A stretch of DNA of 64,000 nt, taken from NCBI GenBank assembly GCA_950097015.1, contig CATNEN010000011.1:5854001-5918000 (forward strand). The letters run 5' to 3'. Source of the DNA: Macrostomum hystrix. Lineage: Eukaryota; Platyhelminthes; Macrostomidae. Positions 12,318-23,700 of the stretch are shown here, in pieces. The position numbers and the translations under genes were made by a program. Every line of letters begins with the position of its first letter. Position 1 is the first letter of the stretch. Under the pieces are notes generated by a model that saw only the letters and a program-made list of their open reading frames with translations, did no database searches and had not been told where the DNA came from.

Positions 12318-15300
12318 ATGAGTGCGCCCGCACCAAACGACGCTGCGGCCGCTGCTGCCGAGCGTTTGGCTGCAGATTTCCTGGAATTAGTTAACAAAGA
12401 ATTCGACAGCGAATCAGCCGATTCTTCTTTCGTCGCCGAGGCGTTGGCAGATCGCCTATTGGCTAGAATGCCTCGGAGCACCGACGCCGCTATTGCCATA
12501 GCAACAGCCGAAGCCGTTGCTAAATCGTTGCGTGCTACAATTCGCGCCTGGCTGTGCGATCACCTGCGCGCTCAGCTGCGGTCAAACCGCTGCATCGACC
12601 TCCGGCTCCAGCACCTCCGGGCCAGCTTGTCGGCCCTCGCAGTCCGGTTTGGCTTCAAATTCTCCGACAGAGATCTGAGACGAGCCCAATTAGCTGCCGA
12701 GTATCAGTGCGTTGCTCATCAACTAGGCGTGCCTGACAGCTCGGAGCTGACTGGCATCAGTAGCCTGGCCGACTACTTCCTGGCTGTTGGCAAGCGGGCG
12801 AAGCTAAAGCCCACTGTGAGACTGAAACGCTGCTCTGAGCTAGACGCATTGGCCCTGCAGGAGAAGTCTGAGCAGCAGCAGCAGCAGCAACAACAGGCGC
12901 CGAAGCAGAAGACCAAGCGGCGGACAGCTCAGACGAAGGCAACGCAATCTTCAAAGCGTCGTTATGCTTCAATTTCGTCTGGCAGCGAGTCGTGGACCGA
13001 CTCTTTGAGCAGTCTGTCTTCTGACGATGATTCAAAAGCCAAAAAAGATCAGTCTGAGGCTAAGAAATCTCGTAAAGAGGCCAAATTAAAGACAGCGTTA
13101 AAGGTGGAAACGTCTGAGGCCGCCTCCGGTGAGAAACGACGCAAGCGCGTTGATTCCAGTCCAAATTCAACATCGATCGGCGGCAATAAAAAGCTGAAAA
13201 AGCTTAAAAACAATCTTGCTGAAGAGTCAGCGATAGCCGAGGCCGCTGAGGCGCCGCTAGCGACACCGGCTCCGCCGCAACGTGGGGAGGCAGCCAACTC
13301 CAGGCAGTCTTTGTTTAACTCCCTCCGTGAATCCACCGCCGACAACGGTGACAGCGGCAGCAGTCAGGCTGGTAGCTGCTCCAACGGTCCAACAGCGCCA
13401 TCAAAACACAAGCGTCCAGTTGCTGAGCCCACCAAATCTGCCGCCCCTGCTGCTGCTGCGCAAAAGCAGCAGATAGAACAGACGACGGTCAAAAAGCTGC
13501 CAGCGGAACAAAGACCACCATCGCAGATTCAGAAGCCAACGGAGTCTAGTCGTTCTTCAGCGGAACTGCAGTCAAAAAAGTCATTGGATTCCGCCCGATC
13601 ATCAGAACAAAGACCTGAGAAGCAGCAGCATCAGCGGCAAAATTCATCTGATTCTATCCGACCTTTGGAACAAAGACATGAGCAGCAACCACAGAAGTCC
13701 TCGAATTCCGCCCTATCTTCAGAACAAAAACCTCAAAAGCAGCAACAGCAGCAGGGGCAAAAGTCGTCGGAATCTGTTCGACCTTCGGAACGAAGACCTG
13801 AGCAGCAACAACAGAAGACGTCGGATTCCACCCTTTCTTCAGAACAAAGACCTCAAAAGCAGCTTCAGCAGCTGGGGCAAAAGTCGTCGGATTCTGTTCG
13901 ACCTTCGGAACGAAGACCTGAGCAGCAACCGCAGAAGTCCGCGGATTCCGCCCGATCCTCAGAACAAAGAATTCAGAAGCAGCAGCCACCACTTTCACAA
14001 AAATTGGTAGATTCCGCGCGATCGTCAAAACAAAGACCCCAGCAGCAGCCTCAAAAACCTGTGGATTCCGTCCGCTCTTCGGAACAAAGACCAACACCAC
14101 CCGAGCCGGATCGCTTATTAGAACAAAGACCTACCGTGCCAAAACCGCAGAATACGCCAACGGAAGCTGATCGGGTCTCTTTGGAACAAAGACCGACCCC
14201 AAGTTCCAGCCAGCAGCGCCAGCAGCCACCTGTTGACAAGCCTGCAATAGCGCCCACAGTTCGTCTGCTGTGCCTGGGCAATGATCCGTTTGTTACGGTG
14301 GACCCCGTGAGCTCTACCATCGCCTCTACCGGCTTCGGTGATCGCCTAAAAAATAGGATGTGGGGCTGCGCCTACGCTTCTCACGGTATCTCCGAGGGTA
14401 AGGCCTACTTTGAAGTGACCAGGTCGGCCACTGATCAGCCCGGTGTCCCTAGCAGCGGCGCCGATCGATCGCTATTTCGCGTCGGTTGGACTCTGGCGCC
14501 GAAGTCGTTCAGACAGTTTCTACCTGGCGGCGCCAAGTTCAGCTGGGCCTATTCCTCTGTTGGCTCCGTTCTAGTTGAAGGCGACAGTCAGCCAGCTCCA
14601 GACGGCGTGGGCGTCTGCGGACCCGGCGACTCGGTGAGGACCGCTTTAGGGTCCCTTCTTAATCCTTATTCAGGACCGCATCTTAATCCTTATTCAGGAC
14701 CGCTTCTTAATCATTATTTATGGCCGCTTTTAATCCCTATTTAGGACTGCTTCCTTGTCCTTCGTGACCTTTTTTAATCCTACTTCATAACCTATTTCTA
14801 ATCCTAATTCAAGACACACACGCACACAGGTGTGAACATGCGAGTACACCTGCCCTGACTTTCACGTCGTCAGGCAGTGTACACTCTCCCTGTACACTCA
14901 TGTTGCCTGCCGTTTCCACAGGTGGCCGTCTCCCTTGAGATCAGCCGCATCGGGGTGGACTCAGCTCAGGCGCAGTTCTCTCTAGCTGTCATACCGCGCC
15001 ATCTGGACCGTGGCGAGCGACGTTCGAGCCAGACATTCTCGGTTCGCTACAACCTAGACCCGGCTGTGGACTTGGAGAATGCCTGGTTTCCTCACATCGC
15101 CGTGCTCAACGCCAGGCTGGATATCAACCTCGGCCGAGTGTCGCCTCTGTCCATCCGGCAGCCCGGCTATCGCCTGCTGTCGCACCGTCCGCGCAGCGCT
15201 CTCTCTGAACTATCCGAAGCCGACTCGTCATTTGCCGCGACCAACCAGTCAGCCGAGCAGCCCGAAGTGATGTTCTGCGTCGGCCTGCCATTTGCAGGCA

Positions 15301-17853
15301 AAACTAAATTCGTTGAAACTTACAGAAAATCTATTGGCATCACCAGCTCAGTCTGTTTGAGCATTGACGCCTTGGGCGAGGCTCACCTGGCGCCTGAACT
15401 TGGCGACAGCATGGACAAACTCGAGACCCGACAGTGCATCGGGCGGCACCTGTTAGGCAACTGCTCCGAGTTGCTATTCGAGCTGGCAACCTACGCCATT
15501 AACCGCAAGCTCAATGTCATCATGGATATGTGCAATGCCTCGCCTATAACCAGGTAAGAGTGTCTCCACTCACCTCTCAGATGTCAGTTGAATCGCTTTC
15601 TCGATGGTTGCGGGTTGATGCATCAGTTCTCCACAAACACAATGTCATTTATTCCACTTGGCAAGATCCTACTTGTAATTTTGCAACTGAAATGCTTCCA
15701 GATCCTCATTTGGCACCTGACTTGCTCCCAGATCCTCATTTTGCAGCTGAAATGCTCCCAGATCCTCATTTGGCACCTGACTTGCTCCCAGATCCTCATT
15801 TTGCAGCTGACATGCTCCCAGATCATCATTTTGTAACTAACATGCTCCCAGATCCTTATTTTGCACCTGAAATTCTCCCAGATCCTCATATCGCAGCTAG
15901 CTGTTATACTCTGAAATCCGTCTTACTCTGAAACAATCGCGCAGGTGCCTGCGCCTGAATCTATTCAGGCCCGCTGGCTACTTGTCCAAGGCCATCATCT
16001 TCTGCCCGGGCCCGAAGACCGAGGCCGAACTGCGCCAGAAATCATTAGCCAGCCTGCGCCTAACCGAGCCGCCAACCGCTTATTATCAGCTGGCAGCTAA
16101 CCTGGCTTATCCGCGCCTCCTGTCGCCGAAGATTGACAGCGACGCTTTCGATGAGGTGCGCTCCTATTGCGACATTCAGCAGCCAATGCTGGACGATCGG
16201 CAGGCTGCGGCTAATGCCGAGGCTTTGGAGCGCGGCTTCAGCTGTCAGACGGAGGATGAGATGGACGAAGTCATGCTGGAGGTGTGCCAGAAGTTCGGCT
16301 TGGATCATCTGGCCGAGTCTGCCGCTTCTCAGTCTGCTGAACCTGTCGATGGCGTTGGAATTGCGGAGGCGGAACAGCCGGTCATTCCGATCGCCTCGCC
16401 ACGCCTCTTGCGGCCGAAGTCGCCAACCGTTTTGCAGCGAAACCCACATCTGGAACGGCCTCGGCCCAACTATGATCATCAAAGGGTCGAGCGGGAGCGC
16501 GACTCAATTCCTTACTCGCAGTCTCGATCAAGATCACGCTCTCGGGACATTGTTGGCGGTCATCATCGCGACGTTGTCAGAGGAACTTCTCGGGACATTG
16601 TCAGCGGTCATCCACGCGACGTTGTCAGGGGAACTTCTCGGGACATTGTCAGCGGTCATCCACGCGACGTTGTCAGGGGAACTTCTCGGGACATTGTCAG
16701 CGGTCATCCACGCGACGTTGTCAGAGGAACTTCTCGGGAAATTTTCAGCGGTTATCCACGCGACGTTGTCAGAGGAACTTCTCGGGACATTGTCAGCGGT
16801 CATCATCGCGACGTTGTCAGAGGAAGTTCTCGCGACGTTGTGGGCAGTCATCCACGCGACGTTGTCAGAGGAAGTTCTCGAGATATTGTCGGCGGTCATC
16901 CTCGCGACGTTGTCAGAGGAAGTTCTCGAGACGTTGTTGGCAGTCATCCTCGCGACATTGTCAGAGGAAGTTCTCGAGATGTTGTTGGCGGTCATCCTCG
17001 CGACATTGTCAGAGGAAGTTCTCGAGACGTTGTTGGCAGTCATCCTCGCGACGTTGTCAGAGGAAGTTCTCGAGAAATTGTCGGCAGTCATCCACACGAC
17101 AGGGTTGGAAATTATCAGCGAGGCATAGACGCAGCTCATCCTCGAGACCTTGAAAGAGCTCATGCACGTGACCTGGAGACAGCATATCCACGCAGCTTGA
17201 TCGGCAATCACTCACGCGACACGGAGAGAAGTTATCCACGCAATATAACAAGCGGGTATCCACAGTCAGCTCGTTCATCGTCTCATTTTATGTCTCGCGA
17301 GCCTCAACGACCGTTTGCAGATTTGTCAACGGACACTTATAAACAACATCATCGTCATCATCGTGATGTGAATAATTATGATGCCGAAGCAGATAGCCCT
17401 CTATTAGCCCAAGAGCCGTTTGATTGCCTAGACCAGCCAGCCAGCAGCTACAATCGGCGAAATAGCTTGCTGTTCGACCCAACGATCTCTGACAGCATCG
17501 GTGCCAGACAGAATCCGAATTATTTCCTAAACGATGACAGTGACACCCTCACTCGAATGCCGGCTGTGGCGCCCTACAGCCTCACGCGGACGTCCGCTGA
17601 CTGTGTGGGCGTTGGTTCGAGGCCGCCAAATCAGGACAGGCTTCAGCTGTCTAGAGGACCCCAGCCGCTAACTCAACCTGTGGGCAATGCCATCGCTCCT
17701 GCGCATCGATCGTCCCTCTGGCAGGAGCTTCACCCGCCGCCTGTGGCTGGCTACGCTACACAGCAGCAGCAACAGCAGCAGCAGCCGAGGTCTTTGCTGG
17801 CCTCCCCGCATTCGCAGCAGCAGCACAAAAGTATAACCAGGGAGAACTTTTGA
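12318..17853 (+). CDS. hnRNP U-like protein, gene B (three coding exons)
   Basis: Exons 12318-14633, 14922-15553 and 15945-17853 join with phases 0 and 2 to give 1618 codons plus stop. The start has CCAAATGAG context. The first 600 residues are Ala-rich, then Lys/Ser-rich with bipartite NLS-like patches, then 20-24-residue imperfect repeats built on SSEQRP, QQQ and KSSDS words. A SPRY domain is split by intron 1 (RVGWTLAPKS segment; the GDS|VAVSLEIS junction is continuous). A P-loop domain follows (GLPFAGKTKF Walker A, VIMDMCNAS Walker B-like), then a run of 16-residue repeats and a polyQ end. Same family as gene A and probably a tandem duplicate with strong divergence outside the two domains. 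Product is probably a nuclear RNA-binding protein. A SAP domain is not recognisable. Confidence 0.85.
14634..14790 (+). repeat. Degenerate 24-bp repeats at the donor of gene B intron 1
   Basis: Immediately after the GTGAGGACCGC donor, the AGGACCGC word recurs with TTCTTAATCCTTATTC spacers four to five times. The first unit overlaps the 5' splice site itself. Confidence 0.7.
14810..14903 (-). mobile_element. SINE fragment next to a splice acceptor
   Basis: The block containing ACCTGCCCTGACTTTCACG and CAGGCAGTGTACACTCTC matches the body of the SINEs at 4.2 and 39.7 kb. Only the central hairpin part is present. It ends about 19 bp before the acceptor AG at 14920-14921 of gene B. Confidence 0.7.
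15690..15895 (+). repeat. 30-bp minisatellite in intron 2 of gene B
   Basis: About seven units alternating GATCCTCATTTGGCACCTGA and GATCCTCATTTTGCAGCTGA, each followed by CTTGCTCCCA or similar. The CTCCCAGATCCTCAT core is shared with the arrays at 10.7 and 18.8 kb. Confidence 0.9.
16541..17110 (+). repeat. Coding 48-bp (16-residue) repeats in gene B
   Basis: About 11 units encode RDVVRGSSRDIVGGHP-type 16-mers with Asp/Arg charge alternation, decaying at both ends. Substitutions are mostly conservative (V/I, S/T, G/S), which suggests selection on the protein or homogenisation by unequal exchange. Two other frames stay open across the array and are shadows. Confidence 0.9.
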
Positions 17854-18208
17854 ACACGTCTAAGGCGCCCAGTTACTGACTGAGTTGTTTTTTATTTTCT
17901 GCATAGATCTCAACTCAATCCCTAATGCACATGCAATCTGCCTGACTTTGCTGTTTATTTTGTCTCAACTTGTCCTTCCTTAGGAGGTCATTTTTCGTCA
18001 AATTTTGACTTTTAAATTGTGTTTGCACAATTCTTCCCAAGAATTCCTGATTGGCAATAGTAAATCACAGAATCAGTTAAACTTGCTGATTCTTAATGTA
18101 ACTAAAGTACTGGCGCGATATGCATTTACTGCCAAATTACATAGCGTTGAAAATCATTAGCTAAACTTTAGCAGCAGTAGTCTGCTCATTTGCTTGTATT
18201 TAGTTTGT

Positions 18209-18214
18209 AATAAA
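18209..18214 (+). terminator. Likely poly(A) signal of gene B
   Basis: AATAAA lies about 355 nt downstream of the gene B stop codon, before the minisatellites begin. A 3' UTR of this size is ordinary. Confidence 0.5.
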
Positions 18215-18335
18215 GCTATTTTGAATTGTGTATTTTCATCTATTAGTTTAGCTTTAGTATATAAGCAATCACTTGTGCACCCGCTTGTCAATCACAGATT
18301 GGGCAACCTTTAACACTCAGATTGGAAAACTTCTT

Positions 18336-18556
18336 CAGACCGTCAGGTTTGGAGACTTCAGATCCTCAGGTTTGGAGACTTCAGATCCTCAGGTTTGGAG
18401 ACTTCAGATCCTCAGGTTTGGAGACTTCAGATCCTCAGGTTTGGAGACTTCAGATCCTCAGGTTTGGAGACTTCAGATCCTCAGGTTTGGAGACTTCAAA
18501 TCCTCAGGTTTGGAGACTTCAGATCCTCAGGTTTGGAGACTTTAGATGCTCAGGTT
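18336..18556 (+). repeat. 23-bp minisatellite
   Basis: About nine near-perfect copies of CAGGTTTGGAGACTTCAGAT plus CCT. Because 23 is not a multiple of three, all three forward frames stay open through it; the three overlapping frames there are artefacts. Confidence 0.95.
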
Positions 18557-18827
18557 AGGATCATCAATCATCAACTAATTTTAAGTCTTAGTATTGTGTA
18601 AATCGGCCTGGGATTTACACTAAATCCCAGGGATTTACCTGTCCCACTAAACGTCTCACTTGTCTCGCATTTACGGTTTGAAAATAAAATTAAAATTAAA
18701 GTTTGACTCATTTTTGCCGATGCTTTTGCAGAGCCTGCTTTCAATTATAAAATTGACGGCTATCTGATTTTTCCCATGTTAGTGATTTTTTTAATCCATA
18801 ACCATCATTAAGCAAACGATTCTTGGA

Positions 18828-19735
18828 CCCTTATTTGTGACAGTGAACACTCCCAGATCCCCATTTTTGACAGTGAACACTCCCAGATCCCCATTTTTGA
18901 CAGTGAACATTCCCAGATCCCCATTTTTGACAGTGAACACTCCCAGATCCCCATTTTCGACAGTGAATACTCCCAGATCCCCATTTTTGACAGTGAACAT
19001 TCCCAGATCCCCATTTTTGACAGTGAACACTCCCAGATCCCCATTTTCGACAGTGAATACTCCCAGATCCCCATTATTGACAGTGAACACTCCCAGATCC
19101 TCATTTTCGACAGTGAACATTCCCAGATCCCCATTTTCGACAGTGAACACTCCTAGATCCCCATTTTTGACAGTGAACATTCCCAGATCCCCATTTTTGA
19201 CCTCCAACCCTCCCAGATCCCCATTTTCGACAGTGAACACACCCAGATCCGCATTTTCGACAGTAAACACTCCCAGATCCCCATTTTTTACAGTATGCAC
19301 TTCCAGATCCCCATTTTCGACAGTGAACACTCCCAGATCCCCATTTTCGACAGTGAATACTCCCAGATCCCCATTTTTGACAGTGAACATTCCCAGATCC
19401 CCATTTTTGACAGTGAACACTCCCAGATCCCCATTTTCGACAGTGAATACTCCCAGATCCCCATTATTGACAGTGAACACTCCCAGATCCTCATTTTCGA
19501 CAGTGAACATTCCCAGATCCCCATTTTCGACAGTGAACACTCCTAGATCCCCATTTTTGACAGTGAACATTCCCAGATCCCCATTTTTGACCTCCAACCC
19601 TCCCAGATCCCCATTTTCGACAGTGAACACTCCCAGATCCGCATTTTCGACAGTAAACACTCCCAGATCCCCATTTTAATTACAGTAAGCACTTCCAGAT
19701 CCCCATTTTTGACCTACAACCCTCCCAGATCTAAT
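18828..19735 (+). repeat. 30-bp minisatellite with 390-bp higher-order structure
   Basis: About 30 units with CTCCCAGATCCCCATTTTTG followed by ACAGTGAACA. A variant unit with CCTCCAACC occurs at about 19199 and again at about 19589, 390 bp (13 units) apart, and the units around both copies match in order, so a block of 13 units was duplicated. Reading frames on both strands are by-products of the 30-bp period. Confidence 0.95.
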
Positions 19736-19739
19736 TTTT

Positions 19740-20744
19740 ACCGTCATTCACTGTTTAGTTTATTAAATTTATCTGAATTACAAATAATTGCTTACCCAGG
19801 TTAATTTTAATAATCGTGTGCCGTGTTCGTAAATAATTATATTTTTGCAATCGGCATCTTGTCTGTATCTGGCCCATGAATTCAGTTTTGTCTGTTGATA
19901 TCTAGCATATAAAAATACACGTACAAGATTATTCTTGTGTTACAAAAGCCGCAGCTTTATAAAGTTGTTGGCCTTAATTTTTGTGAAATTGTGAAATACA
20001 TGTCTTGGTTTTGTTGTTCCTGTTTTTTATAGCTGTTTCTTTCGACATTTGTCCACTGACATTTTGTCCACCAGCATGTCACGTTAATCAAACCTGTTAG
20101 ATATGTTATAAAAAACAAATGGTTTAACCAAAATGCGCTTTGATCAGAAAGGGACATATATGCTATTTCTCCATCCTCGCTCGTGCTACTTAAAGTAGCC
20201 AGGGCATTCTGTGCCAGTCTATTGAATAGAAAATCAGTCCAAATAGATGAGCAAATAATAGACTGTGTTGAAAATTGCGCGGGCTTTTGACACAAAAAAT
20301 AAGAAAAGTATTGAATAATATTGGCAGTGAACTGTACCCCCAATTTAGCTAATTAGCGGCTTTGACAGTTTTGGTTAAAGATGAGTTTTATCTATAGCAT
20401 TGTGGGATGCTTATTAATGCATATATACGAGTATGTACTTTTGCACGCGTCATTTTGGCTTGGTCATTCTTGAAATTAAATGTGCGTTGTAGGATTTGTA
20501 AAGCTCGAATTATGCTTGGAAATTTCTGAAGAAGATGATATAAAATGAAGCGAACCAACGACTAGACGGGATAATTGTTTTACATTTAAAAACCTCACTT
20601 TCATCGCACCCTACTGCTACTACAGTCGGATTATTAAGTAGTCTGTGACTGTGACGCGTATGTTCGTTCGGAGTGTCCTTGTCGATATATATAGTCTCTC
20701 TTGAAGTTCACGGTTCGTCGGTGAAAATCGGGGACTCGATTATT
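19740..20744. other. Intergenic, between convergent gene ends
   Basis: AT-rich DNA between the 3' end of gene B and the 3' end of the minus-strand TBC gene. It should contain the 3' UTR of the TBC gene. I see no further gene, array or element. Confidence 0.5.
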
Positions 20745-23700
20745 CTAGTCACTCAGGGTGGGATATTTATCCCGCTGGGCTGAGCGCCGGCCGGTTCGGC
20801 CCTCGCTGCGGTTGCTGCCGATGCGGTTGCGCACCAGCATGTAGGTTGGCAGCTGGATGGTGCGGGTCACTGGGTTCACTTCGAACACCGGCTCATTGGT
20901 CCAGATCTGCTGCTGGCGAATAATTTGACAACTCGGCAGTTAAAGCATTGTGCTTATTTAATTAAAGTAGCTTTAATGTAGGTTTATCTGTTCTTTCCAA
21001 GAAAACTCCGACCTAAAGGCCTAGATACAGCCCCATGAGCCCTAAATGCACTGACCTCTGACCCCTTTTCTATGTTTTATCTCTCACCTGTCTCATCTCT
21101 TCTATATCTCATCCCCTCCCTGTCCTAACTGTACTGTGTCTCATCCCCTCCCTGTCCTAACTGTACTGTGTCTCATCTCCTCCCTGTCCTAACTGTACTG
21201 TGTCTCATCTCTCCCGTCTCATCTATCCCCTGTCTCATCTCTCACCTGTCTCATCTCTCCCCTGTCTCATCTATCACCTGTCTCATCTCTCTCCTGTCTC
21301 ATCTATCACCTGTCTCATCTATCACCTGTCTCATCTCTTTTATGTCTCATCTCTTTTATGTCTCATCTCTCCCCTGTCTCATCTCTCCCTGTCTCATCTC
21401 TCCCCTGTCTCATCTCTCCCCTGTCTCATCTCTCCCCTGTCTCATCTCTCCCCTGTCTCATCTCTCACCTGTCTCATCTCTCCCCTGTCTCATCTCTCTC
21501 CTGTCTCATCTATCACCTGTCTCATCTCTCCTGTCTCATCTCTTTTATGTCTCATCTCTTTTATGTCTCATCTCTCCCCTGTCTCATCTCTCCCCTGTCT
21601 CATCTCTCCCCTGTCTCATCTCTCCCTGTCTCATCTCTCCCCTGTCTCATCTCTCCCCTGTCTCATCTCTCCCCTGTCTCATCTCTCTCCTGTCTCATCT
21701 ATCACCTGTCTCATCTCTCCTGTCTCATCTCTTTTATGTCTCATCTCTCCCCTGTCTCATCTCTCCCCTGTCTCATCTGTCGTCTCTCCCGTCTTATTTC
21801 CCCTGTGTCGAATCTTTCTGATTCTCTAATCTCTCCGCTTTCACAGTTTACTAAACGAAAGTTCGAAAGAAGTGTCAGTCTATCCGTTAGAGCTCACTAC
21901 TGAGAGTTCTCAAAGCTTGCCATTGTAGAACAAACAGAACTGAAATCAAGTACAATAGCTTTTAGCTAATGAGAATAGTGACTTAAAATAGAGGATCTAA
22001 TCATTTTGTGAGCACTCACATCCGAGCTCTCGGGTCTCCACTTGAGCACGGCTTCATCTTCGCTGAATCGCCGACAGCAGGACACAATGCAGCCGCCGGG
22101 TGCTCCCAGCCTGTTGGGGCGGCAGTGAGAGGTAGTGAGTGGAATTAGCATGCAATACTCGCTGTATCATCGGTTTGGCGAAGTTCGTCAAGCAGTGTAC
22201 TCTCCCACTGTGCCTTGGGCGTTGATGGCACCATTCCTAGCAGTTCTAGCGGTCTCACCTGACAGGAATCAGGCACACAATGGGCGACTCGGCGACTTTG
22301 TTGCGCACAGTCAGCTCCAAGTCGCAATTGTAGACAGTCGACTCGGCAAAATCTGTGGATGCCGACAGGGTCGTCCTGTCGCCATCGTCCTCGTCGCCCT
22401 CGTCCGTGCCGTCGGATGGAATCTCCGGAGCTGCAGCCGCGGCGGTTGGCGTTGGCGGTGGAGTTCGTCCTTGCCGGGCATCGAAAACCTCGCTGCAGCT
22501 GTCACTGTCGTCCTCCTCGCTCTCGCCTTGGTCCAGCTCCTCGCCAGATAGCTCGCCATCAGATTTGCCAAAGTCCTTCACGTCGTAGACAATCAGATCG
22601 CCGGCGCCGGTGCCAATCCACAGCTGCTGTCGACCTCGATGCGGCCACTCAGCTCCGGTTGGCAGGAGTGACGTCACCCTGAAGGGACTGGCTGCCCCGC
22701 TGCTCCTGTCCGTGGCGTCGGCGTCCAGCTCGCTAAGCCGCTCAGCCGGCCGGCTCATTGTGCGAATGTCGAATCGAAGACGACAATTGGCACCGTCGCT
22801 GGACCAGAGCTCAACAACTGGCGAGCCGCGGACCGCCAACCACACGCCGGCGCGATTGTGCGCGGTCCTCAGGCAAAGCACCGCGTCGAACGGGTTCTCG
22901 GACACTCGGATTCGGCGCGCATTGTCCAGACTGTCCGAGCTGAGCAGCTGCACAAAGTTGCCGCAGGCCACCCAAAGCAGTCGCTGCCGATTCCGCCGAG
23001 TCTCTGCCAGGGCCAGCGCCGTGGCAGGACAGGCTCCGCCCAGGTTGATGACGAACACGGAGGAGGCTGGCTGCTCCCGGCCGATGTCTTCAAGTACAGC
23101 CAGGGAGCCGCTGGCCAACGCAGCGAACACCCGATGATTCCGAACTGTCGGGAACTTGGCGCCGTCGTCCTTGTTCACCGACGTCAGCTCCTCAGAGCAA
23201 ATGTCCAAGACGGCGTCTGGCACGCGCATCTCCCAGAGTCGCTCGCTGGGATTGTCGAATAGCAGACTTTCTATTACGAACGAATTCGAATGATACCCCC
23301 TGCTTTAATCTCTGCCAACGTCGCTTTCTAACTTCGAATTTCTGACTGAGAGGTCAGGAGTTCGAATCTTGGTCCATAAGAAAACAATTTGTGTACTCAG
23401 GCAAGACACTTAATCTTCTTGCTACATGTAAATAGCACTCGATACTTTCAGCGGAGTCGCGAATCGAACCCCGGACCTTTAAGTCGGATGTCCTACGTCT
23501 TTACAACCTGTAGGTTTCAACCTCCTTCATGGACAGGGTTAGGGTTAGGGTTATGGTTAGGGTTAAGGGTTAGGGTTTGTGTTAGGGTTGATCATACATG
23601 ACCAACCTTTAGGTCATGTTACGCAAGACTCACCCGCTGTCTGAGTCCACGGCCACAATGCACATGGCCAGTGTGCCCATTAGGATCACTCCGCAGCTGT

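Noticed and set aside
16133-17211. Alternative frames overlapping gene B repeats (331 and 225 codons)
   Set aside because: Shadow frames of the coding 48-bp repeats; the chosen frame carries the hnRNP U-like domain and spliced phases.
18828-19679. Long frames on both strands across the 30-bp array (280-290 codons)
   Set aside because: The period is divisible by three, so any stop-free unit gives a long frame; no start context, domain or codon bias.
21168-21903. Three overlapping frames in the 16-bp array
   Set aside because: The unit lacks stops in all phases and 16 is not a multiple of three, so all frames open together; it lies in an intron.
23325-23520. tRNA genes
   Set aside because: Only T-arm-like and B-box-like motifs are present; no full cloverleaf, so SINE relics fit better.
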